From: Sanghuangporus weigelae
Taxonomy: Eukaryota; Basidiomycota; Agaricomycetes; Hymenochaetales; Hymenochaetaceae
Length of the DNA: 64,000 nt
Assembly (NCBI GenBank): GCA_033182465.1
Contig: CP137319.1
Coordinates: 2,294,001 to 2,358,000, forward strand
Direction: 5' to 3'
In this document: positions 12,189 through 25,278 of the stretch, one piece after another
Position numbering within the stretch: the first letter of the stretch is position 1
Layout: each line of letters starts with the position of its first letter
The notes under the pieces: model-generated
Told to the model about the DNA's origin: nothing
Database searches by the model: none
What the model saw: only the letters and a program-made list of their open reading frames with translations
Translations under genes and position numbers: made by a program

Positions 12189-12670
12189 GACGATTCAAGG
12201 ATATCGAAGATAAGTGGAGGTTTCGACGTTGAGAAGCATTATATAGATTTACGTTCAAAGTTCAAGTTGTATGATGATTTGCGGAGCAGTGACGATGAGA
12301 TGAGCGAATCTCAAGCCGAGAAGATTGTCCGAGTTGGAGTCGATCAATTCGGCAAAGAAAGAAAAATGAAGATCACATGACCGCCTAGACACGTGACTCG
12401 AAAATAATGTCATCTCTCATCTGTTCGACTTGATCTCTACAGCCAATAATTTCCATTCATTCGTATTATAAAGCTAGCTATGTTGCATCTCTCAATGCTC
12501 CGAGGTTTGTCGCCACCGGCGCAGACACTTCTGCTGCCAGTCAAGATAGAACTTTGCTGTGGCAACGGGATGATTACGGCCTCTCTCTTTTCAAAACTCG
12601 CCACAACAGGGCACACGTATCTTCTACCTTGTCCCTCACTCGCATCTACAGATCCTTCTATCCTTCCTTC
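12189..12670. promoter_or_regulatory. Divergent promoter region
   Basis: 482 bp separate the start codons of the small membrane protein (minus) and the F-box gene (plus), so both promoters must lie here. The minus-strand gene's leader is short of obvious motifs. A purine-rich stretch lies at about 12310-12370. No TATA box is clear on either side. Confidence 0.4.
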
Positions 12671-14155
12671 ATGGAGCCCGGGAACCAGTACGAGAATGGG
12701 GTCCTCTTCGCAAGTCCTGGTACTCCGTTGCCACAGGAAATGATGACGGAGATTTTCCTTCGTTGCGTTGAGTCGGAAGAACTCCCGAGCTGTCTGCCTA
12801 GTTCGACGTCTCCCCCTTTCACCTTGACGTGGGTATGCCGTTACTGGCGAAGATTGGCGATCTCTATGCCGAGCCTCTGGACAAGTATCGCACTCGGCGA
12901 GAATGGCACCGATCCGGCCAACGACGTGCGGCTTCTGAACCTCTGGATTGAGAGAGCTGGGCCGACGAAGCGAATGAATATCATGTTGTGTCATGAAATG
13001 AAGGACGCAGAACGACCTGTTTTCTTCGATCCCAATCGAGGAGAGCGGTATCTGATCGGCATGAAGGTGCTGACGGATAAACTCCTCTCTATCTCGCAAC
13101 GCTGGCGGACATTAGAACTACACGCCCTTGACCTGTATGTCCTCGATCCTATTCTCCGGGCCCTCGTGTCGAACGGTGCGCCACACCTTGAAGCTCTCTC
13201 CATTTCAACGAAATACTTCGACTTTTTCGGAAGTGTGCACTTCATTGATCTGTCAAACTGCCCGTCCCTATGCAGCTTGCGACTTCTATGTCCGATGTTA
13301 TGTCCCACGACCAGTTCTATCCCAGCGATGAACATGACCAAACTCGAAATTCGTTTCTGTCCGCTTATGAGGGACTGTCATACGTGGCTGTCAATTTGTC
13401 CAAATCTCGAACGACTAAACATCCGGTTCTTCAGAGCGATATCATCTTCACTACCTCGAGAAAAGAATCCAATTACTCTGCCCCGGCTAACTCATCTAAC
13501 TATCTCTTGTTTTTCTGACGACTCCGATCCAAGCCCACTGCTCGGACTTTTACATTTACCTTCGTTACGCGCCCTGTCTTTGGATATGAATGGCTTTGTT
13601 CACCCCGAACTTAATCAGGCCTGGAGTGAACGAATGTGCGGCATCATCAAACGTTCTAGGTTATCGCTCGAACATCTTGTTGTGCTTGGTACTCCTATGA
13701 CTTCCGAAGCTCTCATTCAACTTCTTGAATCGACGCGACGCTTGACGAGACTCGTGCTTAGCGGCTCAGTAGTATCAGACAGGTTATTGGACTCGTTGGC
13801 CATAAACATGAAAACCCGAGGTGTAGAAGGTACCACAGAAGAAATTCGAGCAGGGGACGAGATGGCGTTCTCACTTTGCCCTGGTCTAGAATCACTGGAA
13901 CTTCGAGAATTTGATTGCTCATTGAATACACTCGTTTCTCTCGCATATGCTCGTTGCCGCCTCGCCTCTTGTCCTCCTAGGTCAACATTGGATTATGAGG
14001 ATTCCTCCACCCTGGGAAACTCTGGGACTTTGAAGAGTCTGACCCTGATTTGGAACCCACATTTGACGCTCCTCGACCATCCGCTGATACGAGAATGCAT
14101 CACCGGCGGATTGGAAATTGTGAACAGAGCGTATAACACGGCAAAGTTCCTGTAA
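12671..14155 (+). CDS. F-box/LRR-like protein
   Basis: Single-exon ORF of 494 aa from the ATG at 12671. Near the N-terminus, PLPQEMMTEIFLRCVE followed about 40 residues later by WVCRYWRRLAISMPSLWTSI is the classic agaricomycete F-box pattern, which recruits substrates to SCF ubiquitin ligases through Skp1. The rest is a series of leucine-rich stretches (for example LEALSIS, LPRLTHLTIS, LPSLRALSLDMNG, LEHLVVLG, LTRLVLSG, LESLELREF, LKSLTLIWNP) spaced like degenerate LRRs, probably the substrate-binding part. The open frame continues upstream to about 12554 without an ATG, so an extra 5' exon cannot be excluded. The substrate is unknown. Confidence 0.88.
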   Translation: MEPGNQYENGVLFASPGTPLPQEMMTEIFLRCVESEELPSCLPSSTSPPFTLTWVCRYWRRLAISMPSLWTSIALGENGTDPANDVRLLNLWIERAGPTKRMNIMLCHEMKDAERPVFFDPNRGERYLIGMKVLTDKLLSISQRWRTLELHALDLYVLDPILRALVSNGAPHLEALSISTKYFDFFGSVHFIDLSNCPSLCSLRLLCPMLCPTTSSIPAMNMTKLEIRFCPLMRDCHTWLSICPNLERLNIRFFRAISSSLPREKNPITLPRLTHLTISCFSDDSDPSPLLGLLHLPSLRALSLDMNGFVHPELNQAWSERMCGIIKRSRLSLEHLVVLGTPMTSEALIQLLESTRRLTRLVLSGSVVSDRLLDSLAINMKTRGVEGTTEEIRAGDEMAFSLCPGLESLELREFDCSLNTLVSLAYARCRLASCPPRSTLDYEDSSTLGNSGTLKSLTLIWNPHLTLLDHPLIRECITGGLEIVNRAYNTAKFL

Positions 14156-16956
14156 AGTATCTTTTAATAATTGCTTTGCATTGATAGCTTCTTACTGGTT
14201 ATTTCTAGCAAAACGAGAGTCGTGGTTGAGGCTTATGCAACCGAAGTAGAATAACGAAGCCTAGTCTTCTTGTCCCTTAATATCATTTTGCCAATTCTCA
14301 ATATTAGTCCTTTTGTACGTCCGCCCATATGTGAAGCATTGATCTCTACATATGACAGTCCGATAATGATGCCTCGGGTTACACGGATCTGTGAAATTAA
14401 TGCTTCTTGAGGATTGCGCAGACCTCTGTCAACTGATCTGGTATCCATCACCTGCCATTATTGAAAAGCGGTCTGTTTTGGAGTACAATGTAATACTCTC
14501 GGTTTTCGATGTTGGCAATACCTGGAGAAACTTAATCACCGAGTCGGTTGTTGCTCGATTGCTTCTGACACTACTTCAGACCCTTCACAACAGGGGCAAT
14601 AAAGGCGTCAAATGAATGAATTACTTCGGAAGAAGATATCTGTCAGATCCGACAGAAACGGGCGTCGCAACGAAGGAGACTCGTTAGCGAAAGAAGCACT
14701 TGTTAAGGCGCCATATTGGACACCAAAACTCCTGAGAAGATATGCATGAAACTATACCATAGTTCTCTATCAAATACGGCATTTTCCAGATCCATCGAGT
14801 AAAGAGACCGCTGTGCATTATGAAGTTGGGAACGAAATCCCATCTAACATAACACTTGAAATTTTGATGATACGTAAGTCTCTTTTCGCGTTTTGACAGA
14901 AGGCAAGTTGTTCTCTTTCCCTCCCCATTGCGCCTTCTCGATCAACATAACGCATGAATACCGAAAATGGGGTGCACAGAGCACAGTTATATTTCTTCAA
15001 CTAGAAAAAGTCCACATATTTGAGATACGTTTTTATTTTTGTCACAATCTAAACTACATCCATGAATTGGCGAAAGGATATAGTAATGCTATCCCTCCCG
15101 TTCTGGCCCCTAAGATAATCAAGATTGTGCAGCACACTGTACTGCTGGTGAAGATGCTCACTCTATGTTGTCGCCACATCTCCGACAGTCTCATTCGCTT
15201 CCGGATAGACGTCCTATTGAGATTGTCTACTTCGGTAAGAGGATTTGATCTTCGGGCCTGCCATCGTTTAATTTATCACGGCGTGGCGGCTAGAAACATG
15301 TAGATTTACGGGTGCAGCCGACGCAAAACGGCAGACGTTGCAGAAGATTCGCTTCGCCCGATTGCGGAGAAAATGCGAGTGGCCCAGATGGCGCGGCTAT
15401 CTAACCGAGAATCAAAGTGGTGTGCAATGTACATTGACATATCCAGATCATGATATAGGATCGGGCGAGACCGAGGAGACCGAGCCGTGACGGCCCTGTC
15501 TGGATGTTTGTCAGAGAAAAGCGGCGCCCGCGAAGTTAGGAAGGAGGACAGATCAGAGGGTTCAGCGTTTTGAAACTAATGCACTTTCGGTATGAAAATA
15601 ATCACTGAAATGCTAGGAGCTTAAACTTGGAGCGTCAACTGTTCGAAGGGCTCTATTCGTGATGGCATCATTTTATTCACATTACCTTTATTCCATGAGA
15701 GATCTTTTATACAACGCTTCAGCACGGGATATGATATTAGTCATGGACTGAATCCCAGTGCCGATAAGTTGATTTTTTCCATTATTTCCAGGTTGGTTCC
15801 GACAATCTATTGGACCAAGAGCCTTGGGGGAAGTAAATGGAACAACACGTTGCACAACAAGGTATCATATGCAGTGCGAATCAATGAAGATAGATTCTCC
15901 CATGCCCGAGTGAGAACAAACGGCTCATAGAGGAACTGACTGCTGCGCTTTCTCTCCGCTCCTTCGCGCAGATAACAGATAGCAGAAGCTCATGAGAGTG
16001 TGCCAGAGGGGTCAAGCATCGAAAGGCAGACAGAGTTACCTCCCACAAGATTCGCCGAAGAAGACCGAAGACTGTATGTGACAGGAACGAAGTCGGAAGC
16101 ATTGAATGGCAATATGTGCAGCGAATGAAAAGAATCTGCCATAAACTGTTGACGAGGGTATTTGAAAACGAAGAAATAGTAAATGTTCTGAACAGGATCG
16201 CTAATCTTACCGTTATAGAAACTTGAATCAAAACAAGGCATGGACTAACGTTATTAAGACGAACAGCACGGTATAAGGGACGGACACTTACTAAACAGTG
16301 GTCCGAAAAGAGGTAGCGAGAAGCACGCTGTATCTCCGTGCAGCATGTACAAGCTCAGAGTTCAACTTCTAGTGTGGTTACCGGAAGTCTAGTAAGACCC
16401 TCGTTTTCATATGCGCTGGTCCACCCCGTGTCTAATCGATCGAAGAGCATGTAGGAATAGAAACGCTCCGAGAACATTGAAAGGAGCAGTCGGAGTTCCA
16501 TAGGACAAACGCAATTGATGACAAGCCGAAATGATAGGACTGAAAGACCGGTGGATATAACGATGCATATGAGAGAACGAGTCCACTAGCAGCCAGGATA
16601 TGGGCTCAATCCGCGGAAGAGTTATGCGATGCGAAGAAGACTAATGCTTGAGCGCGGTACCTGGATCAAGAGAACCAGCATACACCAAATGACACTGAAT
16701 CGTCCAGAGCATGGCCACATCCAGAACGACCACCCGTGTTCGTTGCTCGGAGATGTTGTTGTAGATGGTATGCGATTCAAAAAAGACTTTCAACCTAGAC
16801 GTCAAGAGTCATTTCTCAGGCAGGACTAGTTACGGTAGGAGAGCCATGAGGCCCAAGACTAGTACGCGGTGTCATTTTGTTAAAGGCATGCTGAGTACAC
16901 GATGCCTCAGTAGCGAGAAAATCGGACTTACGTTTCGTGGTGCGTGTACTTCCGTG
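14156..16956. other. Gene-poor stretch
   Basis: 2.8 kb with only short, unrelated open frames on both strands and no recognisable domain. I found no convincing splice chain, tRNA, or repeat. It could contain a decayed gene or non-coding transcripts. Confidence 0.4.
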
Positions 16957-17547
16957 TAGGGTTCCGCAGCGTATCGTATATACCGTATACGATACGGGCG
17001 TATACGCGATACGGCCGTATGCGTATCAGCTCAAGCAACTGAATTATACGCGCGTATGCGTATAACATTTTAGATAGTTTGGCGTATACGGCGTATACGG
17101 GCATTTTTAGGGGCTGAAAACAGTAAGAAATCTCGGAGTTGAATAAGAAATTTGTCCCTTTTGAGACGTTACTCACCGAAATCTTACTGTTGATATGTAT
17201 GTTCGGCATAATATTCAGGGTTGTCTCGCTTATAATGCAAAAATTATGTAATATCATACTACTTTATCTGACAGAATCTCGTTGTTTATGCACAAATTAG
17301 CATTTGCATTAGGTGTCCTCAACTTAAGGAACAAAATGAAAGTAATTTCTAGGCCCAAACATGACATGCAATAATCAAAATATTATATTGTTAGTATGGT
17401 CCCGTATACGCCGTATACGCCGTATAATATACGCGCGTATCCGTATCTCACTTCAGAATCAAATATACGCGCATATTTTATACGACCGTATGCGTATAAG
17501 CTTGAAAAATATACGCGCGTATCGTATACAATACGCGCGGAACCCTA
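16957..17547. mobile_element. hAT-type MITE (non-autonomous DNA transposon)
   Basis: 591-bp element. It begins TAGGGTTCCGC at 16957 and ends with the exact inverted copy GCGGAACCCTA at 17547, and is flanked by identical 8-bp direct repeats CTTCCGTG (16949-16956 and 17548-17555). An 8-bp target duplication with TAGGG-type termini is the hallmark of the hAT superfamily. Both ends carry dense subterminal repeats of CGTATACG/GTATACG/TACGCGCG type over about 150 bp (16969-17108 and 17400-17535), mirrored left to right; hAT transposases typically bind such subterminal motifs. The AT-rich middle (about 17110-17395) has no transposase ORF. The perfect terminal repeats and intact duplication suggest a fairly recent insertion. 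Confidence 0.9.
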
Positions 17548-17555
17548 CTTCCGTG

Positions 17556-20500
17556 CCTCAACGAGATTATGAGCCAAGCTAAAGCTGCTGTCTCTGGAAC
17601 TGGAAATCTGACTTGAAATATTAATTTAAATATCACGGACCAATGTTCCTTGAAGAGAACGTACATTCCGACAGGTTTGAGAATTGAGAATTTCAATCAC
17701 CCCTGAAAAAAGGAGGCGCTGAAAGAAGACAAGTTCATAATCGATCCCTCGCACTCTGACAATTCCTAGAAAGCGGCGTTGCCCCAGTTGCATGATGGCG
17801 TCCTCTCTTGCAAGTAGGAGTACGGAACCAGTCGGTAAACGGTTCTGTGGCAGAGGCCGGAAATGATGTGATGGTCTTCTGGTAGTGAAGATGTCGTATC
17901 CGGACAGGCGTGTAAACAGGCGGCCGGTATGGGTGACTTTGAAAGGCAGTCTTAGCCGAAGACTGCGATCCCATAGAAATATAAGGAAGGTAGAGGCCCG
18001 GCATTTCCATTAAGCGATGAAATGATTCAGTCGGAACAGCAGATATGCAACAGTGCAGAAGGCATGTGGGATCCTTCCACTTCAATGAAGAATGAAAGTC
18101 CTTCCTTGTTAAGAGGTAGCGCCCTTCATGACACTGCCGACATGAAAGATGCTCTGCCTTCGTATACCTCGGCAAAAGCCATAACGAGAGGAGTGCATCG
18201 CGGTATTTTGTGTTGTGAGAGCACAATCGTTGGTCTGTAAGTCGTAGGAGCTAGTCAAGCGATACAGCATCAATATCCTGTATACCCGCAACTTACCGTC
18301 TAACATACACAGTCCCCTTCTCTTCCCTTCCTCTCCGTCTACATCCTCCGATCACCGCACATCCATTCTTCCGACATCTCCTGCGTACGTACACCCGTGA
18401 GACCAATCGGCGCCTATTGCACAGCTTCCTTTCTCGGTTGAGGTTATCCAATTTTAAGATGATAAAAATAGCACTTGTCGACGATGTTATGAAGACAAAC
18501 TCAAGCCGCGTGAACGGAAAGCTATCGAGCTTCCTACCCAGGTGGCTCAAGTGGCTATATATATGTGAGAACGAAGATAGTTCAGGATGCTTTGCAGTCC
18601 GAGTCGCGCGTCGATGCACGTTAGTTCGGTAGTTTGGTTGTTCAGACCCTCGGGGTCCGGCGTTTCGGGGCACTCGGTGAGATCTGAAGCAATGCCCAAT
18701 CTCCACTTGTTGATTTCTGCAAATTTCGAGTGATTATATTTTACCCCTTCTTACAGTCCATTAGCCCAGAAAGGTTCTTCTAGTGAGAGGGGAACTCGTA
18801 TTCACTTGTTGGCGTCTTTCACATCTTCCAATTTGGGACCGTGGCGCTAGTAATGGTTAGGTTTCATTGATCGAATTTCTGGCAGGGAGAAACAGGTGGA
18901 TCGACAGGTGAAGCGGGCCAAGGAAGAGCATTGCTCAGTACATGTATATAGTTCAAGGGACATTCAAGCTTCCACCTTAATCATCACCTTCTGCCTAAAA
19001 CCCCGAGTTCGATTCCAGTGCGACAAAAACACCGAGTAACGTTGTGAAGCAAGGTACTGCAAACGAGCTATTCCTCGGGTAGTCTTCCTGCTTCTTCTCA
19101 TCTTCGGCTATTATGTTGGTTCAGACAGACTTGCAGGAAGAGGCATCAGTTTATTGTACATTCATTTCGAGATAAATAGTCAGCTAAGCAAAAGAACCTG
19201 TACATACCTGGTGCTTGCAAGCTTGTGAGTATAGCCCCTTTCTCAAGGCCTATATTTCTTGAATGTCCGAGATTGATAAGCCTAATTAATCAGGACAGGT
19301 ACGTCCAGAAGGATGTTCGGTAGAAGACCATCATTGCTTCAATATTTGAGACGTCTCAGAGAAGTACCCTAATATCAGAGTAAAGTGCTTTGACCGCATG
19401 TCGTTTGCGCCGCTATACATCGTTTATTGACGGAGCCTCGGTGCACCTATTTCCCCGACGACAAGAGGAGGAGCCACATAAGAATGAGCTCGGGAGATAG
19501 CGACGGAATCAGATTCGGAATATGCTGACCTAATCATGTGGCTTCGGCTTCCATCTCCTCGTATAGCCTCCGCGGGTCCTTTTCCCTTGGGAATGTTCCA
19601 TGCGGCACTTCCTTCTGATTCGCGCGTCGGGATAATACGTTCATTGGCCAACATGCATTCTTTTCCGTCTTTGCGATCTCTCGGAGATAAAATCTGCCAG
19701 AGGCAAAGCGCTGTCGCGGTGTTGCCGGGACTGAGCGCGTTTATGATGACATCGCGGAGAAAGAGATACGGCGCGATGAGAGGATCGAAGGGGAATGAGA
19801 CGGCCAGCCACTTCGACAGGGAAGATAGAATGGTAAGCATGCAAAACGCGTCACACATAGAGCAGTGGCTCATGGGACGGATGAAGAATGAAGACATAGG
19901 TAACGTTATTCAAGGATAGAAATACTTCATTCGAGCATATTACAGATCTGTGCGCGACCGCATGCACTGCGGCGATTGGACGTCAACCTTGTCGAGATCA
20001 TGAAGAGAAATCTCCACGGATGCGTTTGGAACTGCTTCTCCAGAAAGGCCCGGGGCCAGGCGAGCATAGAGTACGCACGGTAGTTCCTTCCGAATCCCCT
20101 GTCTCGAGTGGCGTTGTAAGCCGTTGGAGTGAGTTCAAGTCGAACCTGCGAGGTAGAAGCTTTGCCGTTATTGAGGCGCGAAAGCAGGGCGATAGGTTTG
20201 GCAAGGATTATAGGTTGAAAGCTTTTAATTGAAGCCTCGTCGGAAGCGACGAACGAGATAGGGGATAACGTTGACAATGTGAGTTGACAGAGCTCAGCGA
20301 TCGAGTCATAGCGCAGCACCTTGGGCGTCTCGAGTGACAAGTGAGCCAAGCGCAGCAAATACGCAATTTTCACTTCCGAGAAAAAAAAACCTAAGAGGTC
20401 AAGGAGTCATGTCCACAAGTCCAACACAGCCATCGAGGAAGAGTGGCTGAGGGGTGACATACTCCTATCTTCCACATGTGAAGACTCGCGGCGTACCAAT

Positions 20501-23500
20501 CTAGCTTTTGGTCCGGCCTTTAACCTGAGAGCGTGAACATGGTGAAGTGTCAAGGATGAATGCACCAGTCAAAAAAGTCGACCTCCGAAAGCTAGCACAA
20601 TCCTGCATATGACTCCATCGTTAGGTGAGAACATGAATCGAGGTGAAGGACGAGACAGGAGTCCTCATTTATGAGATTTCAACGACGTTCATCTCGGAGG
20701 ACTGTCAAAATTTCAAGGCCAAGGGAAATGGAACCAGTACGCGCGGAAAACGGAGTCGCGCGTGAAGGATACTGCTCTCGAGGAGGGAAAAACAAGTGAG
20801 AAACATTAATTAAGGAGAGAGAATCTGAAAGTGAGAACTCACATCGGAGAGCGGGGATAGAACCTTACAAGCGAAGATCTCCGTTGTGCCATCCCCAGAT
20901 CTCGAGTACCACGGTCGTGGGCGAAAACGCGCTGAGCGAGCCCGAAAGAAGCCGCAGGAGGACAACCAGCACAGGTACAAGTGAAGTCGCGAAGACCTGC
21001 GGTGTCTTTTTTTCCCTCCTGACATCGGTGGCCGGTCGGGATCATAATTGCCTTGATATTGCACAAAACAACGGCGCGAGATGGCTAGTGTTTTGACTCG
21101 GTCAATGCCGATAAATGGAAGGAGGATTATCACTCACGGACGCTGCAGATGTCCAACTCTTCTGGACTTTTCCACGCTTAGGACAGCGAACGACAAGCGG
21201 ATACCTGGAGTCTTGAGGAGACAACAATAGAACGCGACAGAATAAAATAGGTTCAGAACCAAACCACGATCATTCCACACCGCGTCAAGATGATGAGGAC
21301 TTAACCACCTTAATAGCTTCTGGACAAATCCGATAAGGACTGTTTCGACCTCCCAAATCGTCCACCGAGAAGCAGACCCCTCGAACACAGCGTCTCTAAC
21401 TTGCTTTTACTTATCAAAAAGAATTTCCGACCCCGAAGGGGCGCCGGCAGAAGCAAGAAGCGAAAGAAGTCATAATGAGAAGTCATCTCGGAAAACAACA
21501 ATGCTCTCCTAAAAGAGGTTATATGACATCGTTCTAGTCAGCAGTCTTCCGACCACACGCAGCAGGGCTTCCCGGATCCCTAGCGCGTATCCGACCGTCT
21601 TCCTTGCCCCTTTCTCGAAGTTCCCAAACTTCTTCCCGGTCGGCCTTCTTGCGCGTCCGTCCCTGGATGTGACCTGCCGTTTATCGTGACTGCAACGGAC
21701 ATCGGTTCAAAACTGTAAAACGTTGTTATTCGCCTGTCACAGCATTAATTTTAGTCCAATCGCAAGAAGAGCATTACAGTAATACGGATCAGGACGCTTC
21801 CCGACAACGATCACTGACTGGAGGGTTTGTGAAAGAAGCCGTCGGTATCTGATCTAAGCGAGCGAACACGGCGCAACACATATGATGGCTTGCTTGATAA
21901 CGAGGCAATAACAAATTGCTTGTGAATGGCTTCTCAGATCTGGCGAACGACACACAGATCTCGCTCGTTAGTGTCTTGATGTCACACGCTCACGCGGGAA
22001 CTCTCCCCACGCAGGAACCCCGGCAATTTTTCACAGAGGCTTGCAGGTTTGAATCATCCAGGTCATTCATCCATCACTCTTGGCAAACACTCTGTGATAG
22101 CATAACGACTCCCGTTGCTCTGAAACATGAACATAGTTTAGATAAGCAGAAAAATCTTCACAAAAACAGAATAAGCCGGAGAAAACGGGACATTCCTTAC
22201 CTCATGCCGTTGTAGGTAATCATATCGGGGTGGGGCCATGCGGACGGACATGTATCATCATCATCATCAAAGCATCCTCAAAACTCAAGTTTCACCGATC
22301 AAAAGAGAGTTTTAATTCAATCAAGTCCCGTTGCCCACTTCTTCTCCCGCTCCATCTTTCCAATCGACCTTTTCAATCTGTCATCTTCCTTCCATCTTTC
22401 CAAAGGACAACGCCACAGGAGTAAAATCATGATTATGCAACATCGCATAAACGCGAGTGGGGATGTTTCTGGCGCGAACAGAAGCGCGCAGTGATGAAGA
22501 CTCTCCAGGATACCAGAATACCAGGATACTGAGGTGCGGAGGAGAGGAAGGAAGGTGGAAAGCCTGGGAATTCGCACCCGATTGTGTTGATTCGCCTTCC
22601 TGCAAAGCGCGTAGCGGCGTTATGAGTGACGCACTAGATGCAGCTTGTTCCGATTCCGAAAGAGCAGGAAAGTAAAACACAGCAGCGGCGGAAGAATAAA
22701 TCTCGCGGGAACACGCGCGCAGCCCTTAAGTGGTGCAGTCGATGACGACATCAAGCCTGTGGGCGGCCAGAAGAGAAGGAAGGAAAGGGACTGGGAACGT
22801 AATCACTCGCTGTCACCCCACCCGAAAAGTAAACAATATAACCCAGATCGTACTCTGTTCACGATCGAAATTTCGCATGGCACGAAGAATAGTGTTTGCT
22901 GAACTGAATACAGTAACTGCTAGTACTAGTAACAGAATAAGGATTCGCGATCCGTGAGTGGTTGACACGTTACGCTACGTACGCGGAGCGCGGAGTGCGT
23001 CCGGCTGTATGGACGGACAAACGGGCGGACGGACGGGTTTAGGGGATGTTATCAATTCCATCCTTGGCGCCCGTTCACGAAAGAGTTTGGGAGTCATCGA
23101 CAGCAGAGATATTGAACCAAGTGGTGCTGACAGATGCCGATGTATGTGTTCTGTGCGCGTGTGCCTGCATGTGTGTACGTGAATCCACATGTGGATTGGG
23201 GGAGGCGCGTGAGATTTGCTTGGTATGAGCTGGGGATGAGAGCGGGCCGCCGCTCCCAAGCTTATGGGTTCACGATGAAGAGCCCCCAGGTCTAGAGTCA
23301 GTCAGGAGGACACAATAGGACAAAACGGATACCCGGATGATATGGGAGATAGCGCAGAATGCAGAGCAGATGATGCGGAGAAATGCAGGAGAGGTGGGAC
23401 GTGCGGATACGGGAAAATGACTGACGGGAGAATCGGTCGAGAACAAGGCGCGCCGACTCAGGACAATGATGCCGTTACGGCGCGTGTGAACGGTCGCTGG

Positions 23501-24945
23501 TTTGTCGTGTATGCGTGATTATTCAGCTGAGAAAGGTAGGCGCGAGCGGGAGATCGTCAACTGGGATTCGTCGGACTGAGGACAGATGGGCTAGCTGGTC
23601 TTGATGGAGGATCTGCGGCGTAGCGGTTGCATAGTGCGGGCGTTGGTCCACATTCACTGGATTGACTGCGCTCGAATGGTATGAGTCCAGACAGAACTCC
23701 TATCCGGACTCCACGATCTCCGCGGAGCTCGCTCTCACTCCTTGACATTCCCGATTCGGATCCAACTTAAACACACGCGCCGAGTCGCGCCCGCATATGC
23801 ATGCAATATGCAGTAGTATATCATTTGGAGACTCGATCATTCTCTTCGTCTCCGTGCACCGTTGCACAGTAGTCCCTAGCGCGTAGTAGCACCGAGAAGC
23901 ATCCGTCTCTCCTGATCCTGCATAAATCACCAAGAACAGGTTAAGATTACTGAAACAATGGAAGGAACAGGATCAGGTACAAGCGGAGGAAGCAGTCTTG
24001 GTGGAGCTGGCATCAGCGCTTGTCTGCGCGTGAGAGCGGGAATATGGAGGATTCGAGAAGAGAGAAGGGCCCTATGATGATTGGATGGATGCGCGCAGTA
24101 AGCCATCCCGTGTCGGTGGTTTGACGGTCGCTGGTAGTATAACACTGCCACTGCTATCGTCACTGGTACTGCCTTATAGCAGTATAGGACGGAGTCCCTG
24201 AGCGCAAGGGCTTCAGGAGGATGGCGGTGATGCTGCGGAGAGAATCTTGTGGAATCGAAGTGCGGCATGAACGAGATGGGTTAGTCAGCCAAAGCTTGGT
24301 GCGGAGCCAGAAAAGTACGCGGTGCAACAAGTCAAATCACAGAGATGATGGCGCGCAAACATAACAAACATTGCATTCGTTGACAATATGTCTAGATCAC
24401 TCTTGACTGATGCTTGAGCATGGCAACACAGCTACGGACGGATTAGAAAGGAAAAAAATGAAGCGCCTCAATGTGACCAATGTAAAGGAAGTAAAACGGA
24501 CGAAGAAAGCGGAATAGACGGACGAAAAACGAGATGAGACGGCGGCGTGCGAGCCTAAGTGGGCTAGTCCGTGTGCGGGCGTGGAGACATGAGCATAGTC
24601 CTCCGCAATCGCGGCGACTCTTCCTCTGCGGTGTCTGCGCTCCTTGTTGTCTCTATGATTCTGCACGGGGTAGAAGCATGGGCGATGTCGGTGGCGGGCA
24701 GTGGCCGGGCGAGAAGTGGTCGGTATGGATGCGAAACCGAGATTGCAAGGTTGGTTCCGTTGCCGTTACCGTTGCCGGCACCGGCGCCGTGAGCGGCCGT
24801 GAGCCGTATGCCGTTAAGGACCCTATGTATGTAGTAGCAGCGTTGCCGGAGAGAGTGGCAACAGCATCCGGGATGGTATTTGTGGATGTTTGTTTGGAAT
24901 AGTGCCGAGAGGATGCCGAGAGGAAGGGAACTGGATATGTAGATA
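17556..24945. other. Long gene-poor region upstream of the MADS-box gene
   Basis: About 7.4 kb without a gene I can support. Minus-strand open stretches at 17735-18226, 19424-19897, 19927-20373 and 20810-21388 include hydrophobic segments, and a multi-exon membrane-protein gene (about 19.4-21.5 kb, minus) is conceivable, but I could not connect them with consistent splice sites or recognise a family. A short ATC-type microsatellite lies at about 22256-22270. The 22.7-24.9 kb part is purine-rich on the plus strand and has no lasting ORF. Confidence 0.35.
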
Positions 24946-25278
24946 ATACATATAATTTATAATTGGGTACCTGTCCTGTTCTGTTCTCTCGGTCTGCACT
25001 CTGTCTCTGCCTGCTCTCTCTCAACAAGTCCGCTTCACTATCGCATCTCCCTGCTCCTCTGCTCTTCCCTCCCGCTCTTCACACACCAGCACAGGCTCGC
25101 TCTCTCGTCCTCACTCGTCTCTTCTCTTGCTTTCCTTCCACCATCATCTCAGCCATCCATTCAGACGCCCGTCGAAGTAGTGTTTCCCATCTGTGTGGCC
25201 TCCGTCAACGCAGACGACACTAACATTCATCGCAACCGCGGTAAACTCACGGAATCGAACTCGAGATAAGCACGCGCC
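24946..25278 (+). promoter_or_regulatory. MADS-box gene promoter and CT-rich leader
   Basis: An AT-rich TATA-like block (ATATAATTTATAATT, about 24949-24963) is followed by a long pyrimidine-rich tract (about 24970-25160, repeated CTCTCT, CTGCTC and CTTCC), then the ATG at 25279. CT-rich tracts just upstream of the coding region are typical of transcription initiation zones in filamentous fungi. The positions are direct observation; the promoter role is inferred. Confidence 0.5.

Noticed and set aside
17735-18226. 163-aa minus-strand ORF
   Set aside because: Composition (many Cys, His, Trp scattered) and absence of any motif suggest chance; no promoter or splice context.
18293-18706. 137-aa minus-strand ORF, Arg-rich
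   Set aside because: Arg/Cys-rich composition typical of a random frame; no family recognised.
19005-19030. GAGTTCGATTCCAG resembles a tRNA T-arm
   Set aside because: No matching acceptor stem, D-arm or anticodon arm in the preceding 80 bases.
19424-21501. Possible seven-TM fungal membrane-protein gene on the minus strand
   Set aside because: Several hydrophobic stretches exist, but I could not join them in phase and no family landmark was clear.
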